DNA from: Allobosea psychrotolerans
Lineage (GTDB): Bacteria; Pseudomonadota; Alphaproteobacteria; Rhizobiales; Beijerinckiaceae
Assembly (NCBI RefSeq): GCF_002917105.1
Contig: NZ_PQFZ01000008.1
Coordinates: forward strand, 1 to 64,000
DNA: 64,000 bases
Direction of reading: 5' to 3'
The position numbers were made by a program, and so were the translations under genes. The notes beneath the pieces are model-generated. The model had not been told where the DNA came from and did no database searches. It saw nothing but the letters and a program-made list of their open reading frames with translations. Positions 53,776 through 63,020 of this stretch are shown in pieces; the first letter of the stretch is position 1, and the number at the start of each line of letters is the position of its first letter.

Positions 53776-54417
53776 ATGAAAACTGACGATCTGATCTCCC
53801 TCATGGCCGCAAGCAACCACCCGGTGGATACCGGCTGGTTGTCGCGCGCGACTTGGCTTTCCGCTCTCATTGCATTGATCGCAACGGCCGGCCTAGTCCT
53901 GCTCACGCTCGGCGTGCGCCACGACATCGCCAGTGCCTGGATGACGCTCCCTGTCATCGCAAAAGTCCTGCTCGGCGCTAGCATCGCAGCGGTGGCGCTC
54001 AGCGTCTTCCAGAGCAGCCTGCGCCCCGGACTGAAGCCGGCACGCCTCCTGTGGTTGATGGCGGTCCCAGTTGGGCTGATTGCAGGCTGGGCGTTCATTT
54101 CGCTATCGCAGGCGCCGTTCGACCAATGGAGTGCGCTGACTTTTGGGAGGAGCTGGCGTGCCTGCCTTATTGCCGTTCCGCTCTACGCGATTTGTCCATT
54201 CGTTGTCCTGCTTGCGCTGGCGCGTCGGGGCGCGCCGGTCAATGGGCACCTGACCGGGCTATGTGCAGGCATGGCTTCTGCCGGCCTCGCTGCCATTGCC
54301 TATAGTCTTCATTGCCCGGACGACTCGGCACCGTTCCTCGGAAGCTGGTACCCGCTTGCCATGGCGGCAACCGCTGGTCTTGGTGCCTTACTCTTCCCGC
54401 GCGTTGTTCGATGGTGA
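53776..54417 (+). CDS. NrsF family (DUF1109) anti-sigma factor
   Basis: A 213-residue integral membrane protein with six helices and the DUF1109 pattern (MKTDDLISLMAAS at the start, LWLMAVPVGLIAGW, YSLHCPDDSAPFLGSWYPLAM late). Such proteins hold the SigF factor inactive until oxidant or metal stress. A CPDD Cys and a second Cys in ICPFVVLL are present. The gene follows the sigma factor with its own SigF-type promoter. Confidence 0.9.
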   Translation: MKTDDLISLMAASNHPVDTGWLSRATWLSALIALIATAGLVLLTLGVRHDIASAWMTLPVIAKVLLGASIAAVALSVFQSSLRPGLKPARLLWLMAVPVGLIAGWAFISLSQAPFDQWSALTFGRSWRACLIAVPLYAICPFVVLLALARRGAPVNGHLTGLCAGMASAGLAAIAYSLHCPDDSAPFLGSWYPLAMAATAGLGALLFPRVVRW

Positions 54418-55341
54418 ATCAGCATATCCAGGAGAGCGCTGACAATCTCCAGTGCTGAAGTTCTGAGGCAATCGTTTCACTGATCAGGGTGGTCGGCATC
54501 TGCCCCCCCCCCTGCTGTCCGGCGAGGGCAGGAGGTAGCAGCTGCAAGGATGTCGGGCGGGACGGCGATTACCGGGTCTGCACGCAGCAATGCGTAGGAT
54601 GGTCGGATATATCCAGCAGCATGAATGGTCGCCGCGTTAGCATGGTCTCGATTGAATGCGACATCGACGACTGGGCTCTAACTCAGGGAGGCAGCGCATG
54701 AATCAGCACTGCCCGTTCTGGATAAAGGGCAACGCTCAGCCTGCCGAGAGGCATTTGAGTTTGCAGACGGGGGGTGTCTTCACGACAAGCTCAACGACTG
54801 CTGGCATGGATGAGGAGGCCTGGTAGCTGTGCTACGCCCGTGAAGAGGTCGATGGCTTCTTGGGGAACGGCGATCAGCAGAGGTGCGGCCCGTGGATGAG
54901 GCGCCGGGCAGTGACCAATGGAGTCGGCGAAGCGGATTTTCCGACATTTGGTGGAGATCGTGGATCTGCTGCCGGATGACGGACTGTCGTGGTCCGTCAG
55001 GTTCGCCGGCAGGGCGGGCTACTACGCAGTAGTCTAACAGGATCACGATCGCGCCGCCGACCAAGCTAGCTTCATAGCGACGGGCAGCAGCGGGCAACCA
55101 AATGCTGTAGCGGTAGCGGCGGCGCCAAGCATCACCAAGATCGTCGAAAAGACATTATGCTAAAGATGCTCAACCGCAGCGGCAAGCGTTTGCCGCGTAG
55201 CGTACTGTTTATGTGGTTCAGCCTGTCCTGGGACGCGTAATAGAGGCGGCCGGGTGCGTGCAGCACAACGCATGGTGAGGCCCACGAAGTAAAAGAACCG
55301 TGACTAAGCTGATGTTTGGTAGTTTCGGCATTGTCAGCTAG
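54418..55341. other. gene-poor stretch at the right edge of the accessory block
   Basis: No recognisable coding frame in 924 nt. Short frames (such as 54489-54701 plus, 54780-55097 minus) lack family motifs and ribosome sites. A run of nine or more C occurs near 54505. The palindrome GCTAGCTAGC at 55337 overlaps the next gene's stop codon. It could be decayed mobile DNA; I see no transposase. Confidence 0.65.
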
Positions 55342-56517
55342 CTAGCCAGCAGTCTTGTCTGATCGGTTCGCCTCATGGAGATAGAACCCCTCCAAGGGGT
55401 CAACTTCCTGCTCCCAGGGCGTCGTCTCCAGCATGCGTGCGGTCGCGCCAAAGCCGGCCTCCCAGCGTTCCCTGATGCTGGCTGGGCTGAAGTCAATGTC
55501 CTTGGTGTGGTCTTCGTTGTCGAGCTGCGGCGCGAGCAGGCGCACCACGTGCATCTGCGTCAGGCAACCATAGGCCGCAAGCGCTCGGACGGCTTCGCTC
55601 TGGCGCTCGCCATCTGGCAGGCGTCGTGCCAAGTCGGCGATGATGTGGCGCAGCGTGTGTATCTGCTTCTGCCGCGCAATATGGCTGACAGCGCGGCTGG
55701 AATACTGGATGTCCTTCTGCCGGTTCATCACTTGCCAGATCGTTTCCGGTTCGTCGCCCTGCGGATTCCAGACATGCACGGCGAAGATCAGCGAGTTGCG
55801 CCGGGGATTATCGTCGAACACGGCCTCGACCGGTGTGTTCGATAGAATGCCGCCGTCCCAATAGAGCTCCCCATCGATCCGCACCGCCGGAAAGGCCGGA
55901 GGCAGCGCGCCCGACGCCATCACATGGCGAACCGTCAGCGCGGTGTCGCGGCTGTCGAAATAGCGCATCTGGGCTGTTCGAACATTCGCCGCACCGACCG
56001 TCAGGCGCACGCCGTGATCGGACAGGCGTTCGAAATCGACGAGATCGGTCAGCGTCGCCTCGAGCGGGCGCGTCGAATAATAGCCCGCCGCATCGGGAGC
56101 GAGCCGCGCATGCATGCCGAGGAAGGCGAGCGGATTGGGCTTGAAGAAGCCCTCGACGCCATTGGTAATGGTTCTCCAGTTCGGCAGCATCCGCCCGAGC
56201 CAGGGCATCCCGGACATGAAATCCAGGTGGGGCTCCTGCGCAATGCGCCGCCAGAATTCCCTGAGGCGTTCCAGCCGGTTTTCCGGCGCGTTGCCGGCGA
56301 TCAGGCTGGCATTGATCGCGCCGATCGAGATGCCGATGACCCAGTCCGGCTCGATGCCCGCCTCATGCAGGGCCTGGTAGACCCCGGCCTGATAGGCGCC
56401 GAGCGCGCCACCGCCCTGCAGGACGAGGACGACCTGACCGGCCTGCGGCTTGGGCACAGCGGACAAGGCGTCGCTGGTCATGGCGGCTGTTTGGGGAAGA
56501 AGGCGAATATCGTCCAT
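55342..56517 (-). CDS. patatin-like phospholipase
   Basis: A 391-residue lipid acyl hydrolase with a glycine-rich oxyanion loop (LQGGGALGAYQAGV), nucleophile Ser64 in GISIGAINAS and the Asp of the dyad in WDGGILSNTPVE. A C-terminal extension contains SASIREWEAGF-like helices (SPASIRERWEAGFGATARML). In alphaproteobacteria such genes often neighbour 3-hydroxybutyrate dehydrogenase; here that gene carries the same upstream element as this one (56591-56631). The start could also be the ATG at 56481. Confidence 0.9.
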   Translation of the reverse strand: MDDIRLLPQTAAMTSDALSAVPKPQAGQVVLVLQGGGALGAYQAGVYQALHEAGIEPDWVIGISIGAINASLIAGNAPENRLERLREFWRRIAQEPHLDFMSGMPWLGRMLPNWRTITNGVEGFFKPNPLAFLGMHARLAPDAAGYYSTRPLEATLTDLVDFERLSDHGVRLTVGAANVRTAQMRYFDSRDTALTVRHVMASGALPPAFPAVRIDGELYWDGGILSNTPVEAVFDDNPRRNSLIFAVHVWNPQGDEPETIWQVMNRQKDIQYSSRAVSHIARQKQIHTLRHIIADLARRLPDGERQSEAVRALAAYGCLTQMHVVRLLAPQLDNEDHTKDIDFSPASIRERWEAGFGATARMLETTPWEQEVDPLEGFYLHEANRSDKTAG

Positions 56518-56590
56518 GGCGGCTGATCCCGTGATGCGTGGCGCAACGCCGATCGCTTGCGGGGCAGTGTCAGCATCACGGCGCCAGGAG

Positions 56591-56631
56591 GAAAATGCCG
56601 TCTGGCTTCCGTCTCAATAGGCGCACGCTAT
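56591..56631 (-). promoter_or_regulatory. composite LysR-type element, copy 1 (toward patatin)
   Basis: Minus strand: ATAG-N7-CTAT, exactly 17 nt, then GGCATTTTC. Same spacing as copies at 57297, 60661 and 63620. It lies 74 nt before the patatin start and might also serve the divergent gene at 56815. Confidence 0.75.
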
Positions 56632-56814
56632 GGCGAGACCAAGCATCACGATGCGCGCCTCGTTCGAGGCCAATGCAGTTCGATAGCGGATCAGCATCGA
56701 ACGCAGAGCCCGTCGGCATTGGTCCTGAAGCAGGGCATGGCCGGATACTCCTTGCGAGCTTCGGCGCCACGAATTGCGCCTGGCGCATCCGCATCCGCCT
56801 TCGAGGAGAGGATC

Positions 56815-57273
56815 ATGATCAGACAACTGGCTTCCGTTGCCATGCTGGCGCTCGGCCTGACCGGGCTCGCCCAAGCCGAGACGCAGACCGAGACCGAGAT
56901 CAAGGCGCTCTACGAGCACTTCGTCAGTGCCCAGAACGCGCGCGATCTGCCGCGTGTACGCAATGCCTTGTGGGATTCGCCCAGCTTCGTCTGGATCAGC
57001 GACGGCAAGCCGTTCTGGGGGCGCGATGCGCTGATCGCGCGGATGAGCGCCTTCCAGAAGGCCGAAATCTGGAGCGTCATGCCTGACCGCACGCGTGCCA
57101 GGGTCGTCGAGGTCAGCCCGGTCAGCGCTGTGCTCTACCAGCCGCTGCGCCTGACACTGGGACCGCGCAGCAACCCGAAGACCATCGCCTTCCTGGTCAA
57201 CGTGCTCTGCATCAGGACGCCGGACGGCTGGCGGGTGGCTGCGCTCTACACCACCGAGGAAAACCCCAACTGA
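56815..57273 (+). CDS. exported SnoaL/NTF2-like protein
   Basis: A 152-residue protein with a signal peptide (cleavage near AQA-ETQ) and one NTF2-like domain (IKALYEHFVSAQNARDLPRV, FVWISDGKPFWGRDALIARM, WRVAALYTTEE). Such folds act as small enzymes or binding proteins. Function not assignable. The ATG at 56815 has GAGGAGAGG upstream. It is divergent from patatin and shares its regulatory region. Confidence 0.8.
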   Translation: MIRQLASVAMLALGLTGLAQAETQTETEIKALYEHFVSAQNARDLPRVRNALWDSPSFVWISDGKPFWGRDALIARMSAFQKAEIWSVMPDRTRARVVEVSPVSAVLYQPLRLTLGPRSNPKTIAFLVNVLCIRTPDGWRVAALYTTEENPN

Positions 57274-57296
57274 GCCGCACGGCCGGCGCACATTGC

Positions 57297-57337
57297 ATAG
57301 CGAACAGCTATCGAAATTCAAGCCAACCGGCATTTCC
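57297..57337 (+). promoter_or_regulatory. composite LysR-type element, copy 2 (toward 57414-58939)
   Basis: ATAG-N7-CTAT, exactly 17 nt, then GGCATTTCC. It lies 77 nt before the 57414 start. Confidence 0.75.
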
Positions 57338-57413
57338 GCCGGTGCGTGCGAGCGGCGATCTTCAGCCCAGTGGCGCTCCCGCGTCCAACCCTTCGAGACA
57401 AGAGAGGCGAATC

Positions 57414-57737
57414 ATGGGTGGCCCAATCGAGATCAGACTGAACTGGCCGATGAGCTTCGTCGTTCTGGGGCTGATCGCATTGGCAGACCTGATCGCGGTT
57501 ACGGCCGTTATGGCTTGCCCCGCGAACAAGCCCGCTAGCGGGCCGGCGGTGCTGACCAATGAACTGGTGCGACGCCACGGCTGGCAGCCGGGCGTCTGTT
57601 GGCTGGTCGAACTGTCAGAGCCGGGGGAGGCGGTCGCGGACGCCGCGCCAGGTACCCAAGTCGGGGCTCTCGAGCAGCAGCTCACCGCGCCGACGCGGCG
57701 CGCCTCCCGCACTATCGAAGACAGCGCGACGCCATGA
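57414..57737 (+). CDS. small membrane-anchored protein of unknown function
   Basis: A 107-residue protein with one N-terminal helix (SFVVLGLIALADLIAVTAVMA) and a soluble tail containing GWQPGVCWLVEL. It overlaps the MFS start (ATGA), so the two are translated together. No family recognised. Expression probably depends on the composite element at 57297. Confidence 0.7.
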   Translation: MGGPIEIRLNWPMSFVVLGLIALADLIAVTAVMACPANKPASGPAVLTNELVRRHGWQPGVCWLVELSEPGEAVADAAPGTQVGALEQQLTAPTRRASRTIEDSATP

Positions 57738-58939
57738 TCCGCCGCGTTTCCGTGACGAGCGTCACGATGTCCGCCCCGTCGACCAGCGAAGGCGGATTTC
57801 ATCGTGCTGCCGTGATCGCGACGATGGCGTTCCTGACGTTGGTCGATCTTTTTGCGATGCAGGCCGTGCTGCCCTCGCTGACCCAGCGTTTCGGCGTCAG
57901 CCCGGCGGCGATGGGACTTGCGGTCAATGCCAGCACGATCGGCATGGCGGTCGCGAGCCTGGCGACATCGTTCTTGAGCCGGCGTCTCGACCGACGGTTC
58001 GGGATCACCCTCAGCCTCGCAATGCTGGCTGTGCCGACCGCACTCCTGGCCACGGCATCCGATCTCGGGGCGTTTGCGGCGTTGCGCGTCGTCCAGGGCC
58101 TGTTCATGGCCTGCGCCTTCACGCTGATGCTGGCCTATCTCGGCGAGTATTACAGCGCGCAGGACAGCGCGGCCGCTTTCGCTGCCTATATTGCCGGCAA
58201 TGTCGCGAGCAATCTCGTCGGACGGCTGCTGTCGGCAGCCATCGCCGATCATTTCGGGCTGAACGCCGCCTTTTATACCTTCGCCGGCCTTAATCTTGTC
58301 GGCGCCGCGATAGCGCAGGCCTCGATAGGCCGGACGCCGCGCATGGTGAACGCCGCGCCGGCGGCAGGTTCAGCGATGGAGGCTCTCGGGACGCATCTGG
58401 CGAATCCTGCGCTGCGCGCCAGTTTCGCGATCGGCTTCCTCATCCTGTTCGCCTTCATCGGCACCTTTACTTATGTCAACTTCGTGCTGGCAAGGACCCC
58501 GCTTTCGCTCGGCATGATGCAGATCGGATATGTCTATTTCGTCTTCGCGCCGTCGATCGTCACAACACTCACCATCGGGCTGCTTGTACGCCGCGTCGGC
58601 TCTGTCGGAGCGATCTGCCTTTCGCTGGCACTCGCCGGAACCGGCTTGTCACTGTTGGTCGTGCCCAACTTGGCCGCTGTACTGACCGGCCTCGTGCTCG
58701 TCGCCATCGGCACCTTTGCCGCGCAGGCGATCGCGACTGGCCTCGTCGGGCGTGCGGCCACGTCCGATCGAGGCGCCGCAAGCGGACTCTATCTCGCAAG
58801 CTATTTTAGCGGAGGCCTTGCAGGAAGCGCTGTGCTCGGTCAGATTTTCGATCGCGTCGGTTGGGGAGCCTGTGTGTCAGTAATCGGCCTGGCGCTGGCG
58901 CTTGCGGCGCTCTTCGCGCTGCGGCTGCGGGCCACTTAG
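57734..58939 (+). CDS. MFS transporter
   Basis: A 401-residue protein with about twelve hydrophobic helices and MFS marks (LTQRFGVSPAAMGLAVNASTIGMAVASLATSFLSRRLDRRFGI between helices 2 and 3). It resembles the Bcr/arabinose-efflux-like group of drug or metabolite exporters. Its ATG overlaps the preceding stop. Substrate unknown. A later ATG (57767) is possible. Confidence 0.88.
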   Translation: MIRRVSVTSVTMSAPSTSEGGFHRAAVIATMAFLTLVDLFAMQAVLPSLTQRFGVSPAAMGLAVNASTIGMAVASLATSFLSRRLDRRFGITLSLAMLAVPTALLATASDLGAFAALRVVQGLFMACAFTLMLAYLGEYYSAQDSAAAFAAYIAGNVASNLVGRLLSAAIADHFGLNAAFYTFAGLNLVGAAIAQASIGRTPRMVNAAPAAGSAMEALGTHLANPALRASFAIGFLILFAFIGTFTYVNFVLARTPLSLGMMQIGYVYFVFAPSIVTTLTIGLLVRRVGSVGAICLSLALAGTGLSLLVVPNLAAVLTGLVLVAIGTFAAQAIATGLVGRAATSDRGAASGLYLASYFSGGLAGSAVLGQIFDRVGWGACVSVIGLALALAALFALRLRAT

Positions 58940-59036
58940 ATCAGGTTTGTTCGACCTTCGGCATCGAGACGCTCCGCGCATGGACTGCCCTATGCGCGAA
59001 TTCAGCGGCAGGCGGAATCATGGCGGGGACACGTTC

Positions 59037-59954
59037 ATGGAAATGCACCAGATTCGCTATTTCCTTGCCGTGGCGCGCACGCTCAATTTTACGCGCGCGG
59101 CCGAGCAGTGCAATGTCGCCCAACCTTCGCTGACGCGCGCGGTCCAGAAGCTGGAAGAGGAGCTCGGCGGCCTGCTCCTGCACCGTGAGCGCCAGCACAC
59201 ACATCTGACTGAACTCGGCCGGCTGATGCTGCCGCATCTGGAGCGCACCTTCGCAGCCGCGCAGGCCGCAAAAAGCCTGGCGCGCGGAGTCAGCAAGGGC
59301 GAGATGGCTCCGCTGCGGATCGGCCTCAGCGAAACGATTTCGACGACGGCGTTGATCGGCCTGCTGGAGGGCCTGAAATCCTGCGTCAACGGTTTCGAGC
59401 TGACATTGGCGCAGCTGCCCTACAAGGATCTGGTGGCGCGAGCGCTCGATGGTGCCTTCGACCTCGTCTTCGTCAGTGACGCGCATGAACTGCCCGACCG
59501 GATGCGCAGCTGGATTCTGTTTCGCGAGACCTACCGTCTGATCCTGCCCGCCGGACACCGGCTGGCAGCTCTGCCAGCTCTGTCTCTGGCAGAGCTTGCG
59601 GGATCCGAAATGATCGACCAGATCGACTGTCCCGACATTGAGCGTTTCAAGGCTTTTTGCGCCTCGGCCGATATCAACCTGCGCTACCGCCATCGCGTCC
59701 ACGGCGCCGAGCAGTTGCAGCGACTGGTCGAGGCGGGCTTCGGCTTCGGCTTCCTGCCAGCGAACATGCCGCTGATCGGCGGCCTCGTCGCGCGCGATCT
59801 GGTCGAGGCGGAGAATGCCCGCAACGTCGCTGTCGCCGTCGTCGCCGGCCGGCCGTTCACCAGTGCGACCGAGGCTTGCCTACGGTTGGCGCGCACGCGC
59901 GAATGGGCGATCAATGACGCCCGGCAGGCCGGGCCGGCGACGGCTGCAGCCTGA
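59037..59954 (+). CDS. LysR family regulator, probable controller of the composite-element regulon
   Basis: A 305-residue LTTR: HTH in MHQIRYFLAVARTLNFTRAAEQCNVAQPSLTRAVQKLEEELGG, effector domain after residue 90. It is of the CbnR/BenM-like build, which binds T-N11-A boxes such as ATAG-N7-CTAT. The gene lies amid four such sites but has none directly upstream. It converges with the peroxiredoxin-like gene at 59955 with no gap. Confidence 0.92.
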   Translation: MEMHQIRYFLAVARTLNFTRAAEQCNVAQPSLTRAVQKLEEELGGLLLHRERQHTHLTELGRLMLPHLERTFAAAQAAKSLARGVSKGEMAPLRIGLSETISTTALIGLLEGLKSCVNGFELTLAQLPYKDLVARALDGAFDLVFVSDAHELPDRMRSWILFRETYRLILPAGHRLAALPALSLAELAGSEMIDQIDCPDIERFKAFCASADINLRYRHRVHGAEQLQRLVEAGFGFGFLPANMPLIGGLVARDLVEAENARNVAVAVVAGRPFTSATEACLRLARTREWAINDARQAGPATAAA

Positions 59955-60611
59955 TCAGCGCTTGAGGGTGAGAAGTGTCGCCACTATGTCGGCAGGCTCC
60001 ATGCGCCGACGGAAATCCGGATCGACATGGGCGGCGACAACCCTGCCGTCGGTGCCGACGACATAGGTGGCGGGGATCGGCAGGAACCAGGAGTCATTGC
60101 CGTTGAAGCGGGCGAGATCGAAACCGATCTCGCCATAGATTCTGCGCACTTCGTCATCCACCGGGAAGACCAGGCCGAAGCTCAGCGACAAGCCAAGATC
60201 GATGTCGCACAGCACATCAAAGGGCAGCTTGAAATCGCGCTTGGTCGCGGCTGTCCTGCCACCTGCCTCGGCCGAGACCGCAACCAACCGGCCGCCGGCC
60301 GCGACGATGTCGGCCTGCGCATCGCGCAGCGCCGTCAGTTCGCTCTCGCAATAGAAGCACCAGGAGCCGCGATAGAAGCTGATCACCAGCGGCCCTGACG
60401 ATAGAAGATCGGCCGAATGGACGAAACGCCCTTCCGCATTGGGCAAGGCGAAGGGCGGGATGATGTCGCCGACGCTGACCGCGCCGGCGGCGACGCCGCG
60501 GGCGACGAGGCCTGCAATCATCCGCTCATAGGCGCTGGCCACATGCTGCCGCTCGCGGGCGTGGCGGCCGCTGATCTCGGACAGGCGTTGGGAAAGCGGG
60601 CGTGCGTTCAT
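59955..60611 (-). CDS. peroxiredoxin-like AhpC/TSA family protein
   Basis: A 218-residue protein with active site W-C85-F-Y-C88 in VISFYRGSWCFYCESEL and the thioredoxin fold after a helical N-terminal extension. Built like the protein at 49102 (LSFYRGVWCPYC), so the two clusters each hold one. It is divergent from the 3-hydroxybutyrate dehydrogenase gene; the composite element at 60661 lies between them. Confidence 0.9.
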   Translation of the reverse strand: MNARPLSQRLSEISGRHARERQHVASAYERMIAGLVARGVAAGAVSVGDIIPPFALPNAEGRFVHSADLLSSGPLVISFYRGSWCFYCESELTALRDAQADIVAAGGRLVAVSAEAGGRTAATKRDFKLPFDVLCDIDLGLSLSFGLVFPVDDEVRRIYGEIGFDLARFNGNDSWFLPIPATYVVGTDGRVVAAHVDPDFRRRMEPADIVATLLTLKR

Positions 60612-60660
60612 GGTCTCTCAAGGCTGCATCGCGACAGCCGTCTACGCAATCCAAATCACC

Positions 60661-60701
60661 ATAGCCGCAGCCTATCGATGCGAGAGCAAGCCGGCATTTC
60701 C
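60661..60701 (+). promoter_or_regulatory. composite LysR-type element, copy 3 (toward bdhA)
   Basis: ATAG-N7-CTAT, exactly 17 nt, then GGCATTTCC. It lies 68 nt before the bdhA start, in the divergent gap. Confidence 0.78.
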
Positions 60702-60768
60702 TCCGGCGGCGCCTGCCCGGCATGGTCCCTGTGTCACCTGACACAATCCGAACCGCAGGAGCCGCACG

Positions 60769-61599
60769 ATGAACATGCAAGCTGCGCCCATCACCCATGA
60801 AGCCCCCGTCAGTTGCGCGCTCGTCGGCAAGGTCGCGGTCGTGACCGGGTCCACCAGCGGGATCGGCCTCGGTGTCGCAAGAGCGCTCGCCAAGGCGGGC
60901 GCGCGGCTCGTGATCAACGGGCTGGGCGAGGCCAAGGAGATCGACAAGACCCGCCGCCGGCTCGCTGAGCAGTTCCGCGTCGATGTCCGCTACGACAACA
61001 GCAACCTGATGGAGTCGGCCGGCGTCGCTCGGCTGATCGACGGTGCGGTCAACGCCTTTGGGCAGGTCGATATCCTCGTCAACAATGCCGGCATCCAGCA
61101 TGTCGCCCCGGTCGAGGAATTCCCAGGGGACAAGTGGGACGCGATCCTGGCATTGAACCTGTCAGCCGCCTTCCACGCGACGCGACTTGTGCTCGGCGCG
61201 ATGAAAGAGAACGGCTACGGCCGCATCATCAATATCGCCTCCGCACACGGACTCGTCGCCTCGCCCTTCAAGGCGGCCTATGTCGCCGCCAAGCACGGAC
61301 TGATCGGCTTCACGAAGACGGTGGCACTCGAGGCGGCCGAGTTCGGCGTCACCGCCAACGCCATCTGCCCCGGCTATGTCTGGACGCCGCTGGTCGAAAG
61401 GCAGATCGACGAGCAGGCGGCGGCCCACGGCATTCCGCGCGACCAGGTCGTTCGCGACGTCCTGCTCGCACAGCAGCCGAACAAGCGCTTCGCCACGGTC
61501 GAAGAGATCGGCGCACTCGCCGCTTTCCTCGCATCTGCGAACGGCGCCTCGATCACCGGCACGGCCCTGCCCGTCGATGGCGGCTGGACGGCGCATTGA
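60769..61599 (+). CDS. bdhA: 3-hydroxybutyrate dehydrogenase (SDR family)
   Basis: A 276-residue short-chain dehydrogenase: TGSTSGIG at 26-33, NNAGIQHVAPVEEFP, active-site region IASAHGLVASPFKAAYVAAKHG and ICPGYVWTPLVERQI. The pattern fits D-3-hydroxybutyrate dehydrogenase, which makes acetoacetate in polyhydroxybutyrate turnover. First of a plus-strand run with NDH-2 and the membrane protein. A composite element lies upstream. Confidence 0.9.
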   Translation: MNMQAAPITHEAPVSCALVGKVAVVTGSTSGIGLGVARALAKAGARLVINGLGEAKEIDKTRRRLAEQFRVDVRYDNSNLMESAGVARLIDGAVNAFGQVDILVNNAGIQHVAPVEEFPGDKWDAILALNLSAAFHATRLVLGAMKENGYGRIINIASAHGLVASPFKAAYVAAKHGLIGFTKTVALEAAEFGVTANAICPGYVWTPLVERQIDEQAAAHGIPRDQVVRDVLLAQQPNKRFATVEEIGALAAFLASANGASITGTALPVDGGWTAH

Positions 61600-61642
61600 A
61601 CGACGCGTGGCCTCCCCGTCCTTGAAGTCAACAGGCACAGCC

Positions 61643-62965
61643 ATGGCTCCTCTGATCGCTCCTATCGCTAAGCGGAAGAACATCGTGATCGTCGGTGCAG
61701 GCTTCGGCGGGCTCGCCGCCGCTCAGGCCTTGGCGGAGGCGCATGCCGACATTACCGTGATCGACCGACGCAACTTCCACCTCTTTCAACCGCTGCTCTA
61801 TCAGGTCGCGACTGCCGCGCTGTCGCCGGCCGACATTTCGGCACCGATCCGTTCGGTGCTGCGCCGACAGGCCAATGCCCATGTCATGCTCGACAAGGTC
61901 ACTGGCATCGACCGCGAGAAGCGCGTCGTTCTGACGGAAGGGCGGCGCGCCGTGCCGTTCGACTACCTCGTGCTGGCAACCGGCGCCCGCCACAGCTATT
62001 TCGGCCGTGATGACTGGGCGCCGTTTGCACCAGGGATCAAGACACTCGACGACGCGACCCGGCTGCGCGCCCGCATCCTGCTCGCCTTCGAGCGGGCGGA
62101 ACTCGAGACTGACCCAGCCGCACGTCGGGCCCTGCTGACTTTCGTGGTGATCGGCGCTGGCCCGACCGGCGTCGAGCTCGCCGGGTCGATCGCGGAACTG
62201 GCGCGCAAATCCGTGACGCGCGACTTCCGCTCCATCGCTCCGGGCGACATGACCGTCGTGCTGATCGAGGCCGGACCTCGCATCCTGCCGAGCTTCCGCG
62301 AGAATCTGGCGCAGGCGGCGGCGCAATCGCTCGAAGAAATGGGTGTGACGCTGCGCCTGGCACAACCGGTCACGGAGGTGACGGCCCATACCGTAACGAT
62401 CAGTGGTCGAGTCCTGCCCGCGGCGACGATCATCTGGGCTGCCGGCGTCAAGGCGTCAGCCGCCGGGCGCTGGCTCGGAGCCGAAACGGACCGGGCCGGC
62501 CGCGTCAAGGTCGGCCCGGACTTCACGACGGCCGGGGAACCGGACATCTTCGTGATCGGCGACACCGCCGCCTGCGTCGATGAGGGCGGCAAGGCTCTAC
62601 CCGGCGTTGCGCCCGCAGCAAAGCAGGCCGGAGCCTGGGTCGGCAAGCTGATCGCGGCGCGCCTCGCCAGCACGCGCGAGCCCAAGCCGTTCCGCTATCG
62701 CGACAAAGGCGCCATGGCGACGATCGGCCGGAAATCCGCAGTGGTCGATCTCGGCCGCATCCGGCTCACCGGAGGCGCCGGCTGGCTGCTGTGGTCGGCC
62801 GCGCATGTCTGGTTCCTCATTGGCTTCCGCAACCGCTTCAGCGTCGCGACGAGCTGGCTTTGGTCCTACCTGACCTGGGAGCGCGGGGCGCGTCTGATCA
62901 CCGGTCAGGAAATCGCCCGCGCCCGGGCGCCCGATATTCCAATCCGACAGCAGGACGCGGCCTGA
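61643..62965 (+). CDS. NAD(P)/FAD-dependent oxidoreductase (NDH-2 type)
   Basis: A 440-residue flavoprotein with two dinucleotide folds: GAGFGGLAAAQAL near the N-terminus (FAD) and VVIGAGPTGVELAGSIAEL in the middle (NADH). FHLFQPLLYQVATAALSPADI and DTAACVDEGGKALPGVAPAAKQAG fit type II NADH dehydrogenases. C-terminal aromatic helix region (WLLWSAAHVWFLIGF) suggests membrane attachment. It could pass NADH from 3-hydroxybutyrate oxidation to quinone. Confidence 0.9.
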   Translation: MAPLIAPIAKRKNIVIVGAGFGGLAAAQALAEAHADITVIDRRNFHLFQPLLYQVATAALSPADISAPIRSVLRRQANAHVMLDKVTGIDREKRVVLTEGRRAVPFDYLVLATGARHSYFGRDDWAPFAPGIKTLDDATRLRARILLAFERAELETDPAARRALLTFVVIGAGPTGVELAGSIAELARKSVTRDFRSIAPGDMTVVLIEAGPRILPSFRENLAQAAAQSLEEMGVTLRLAQPVTEVTAHTVTISGRVLPAATIIWAAGVKASAAGRWLGAETDRAGRVKVGPDFTTAGEPDIFVIGDTAACVDEGGKALPGVAPAAKQAGAWVGKLIAARLASTREPKPFRYRDKGAMATIGRKSAVVDLGRIRLTGGAGWLLWSAAHVWFLIGFRNRFSVATSWLWSYLTWERGARLITGQEIARARAPDIPIRQQDAA

Positions 62966-63020
62966 CCGCTCATTCCTGCCGTTTCGCCACTTACATCCTC
63001 CTTCAGAAAGGACCATCGCC

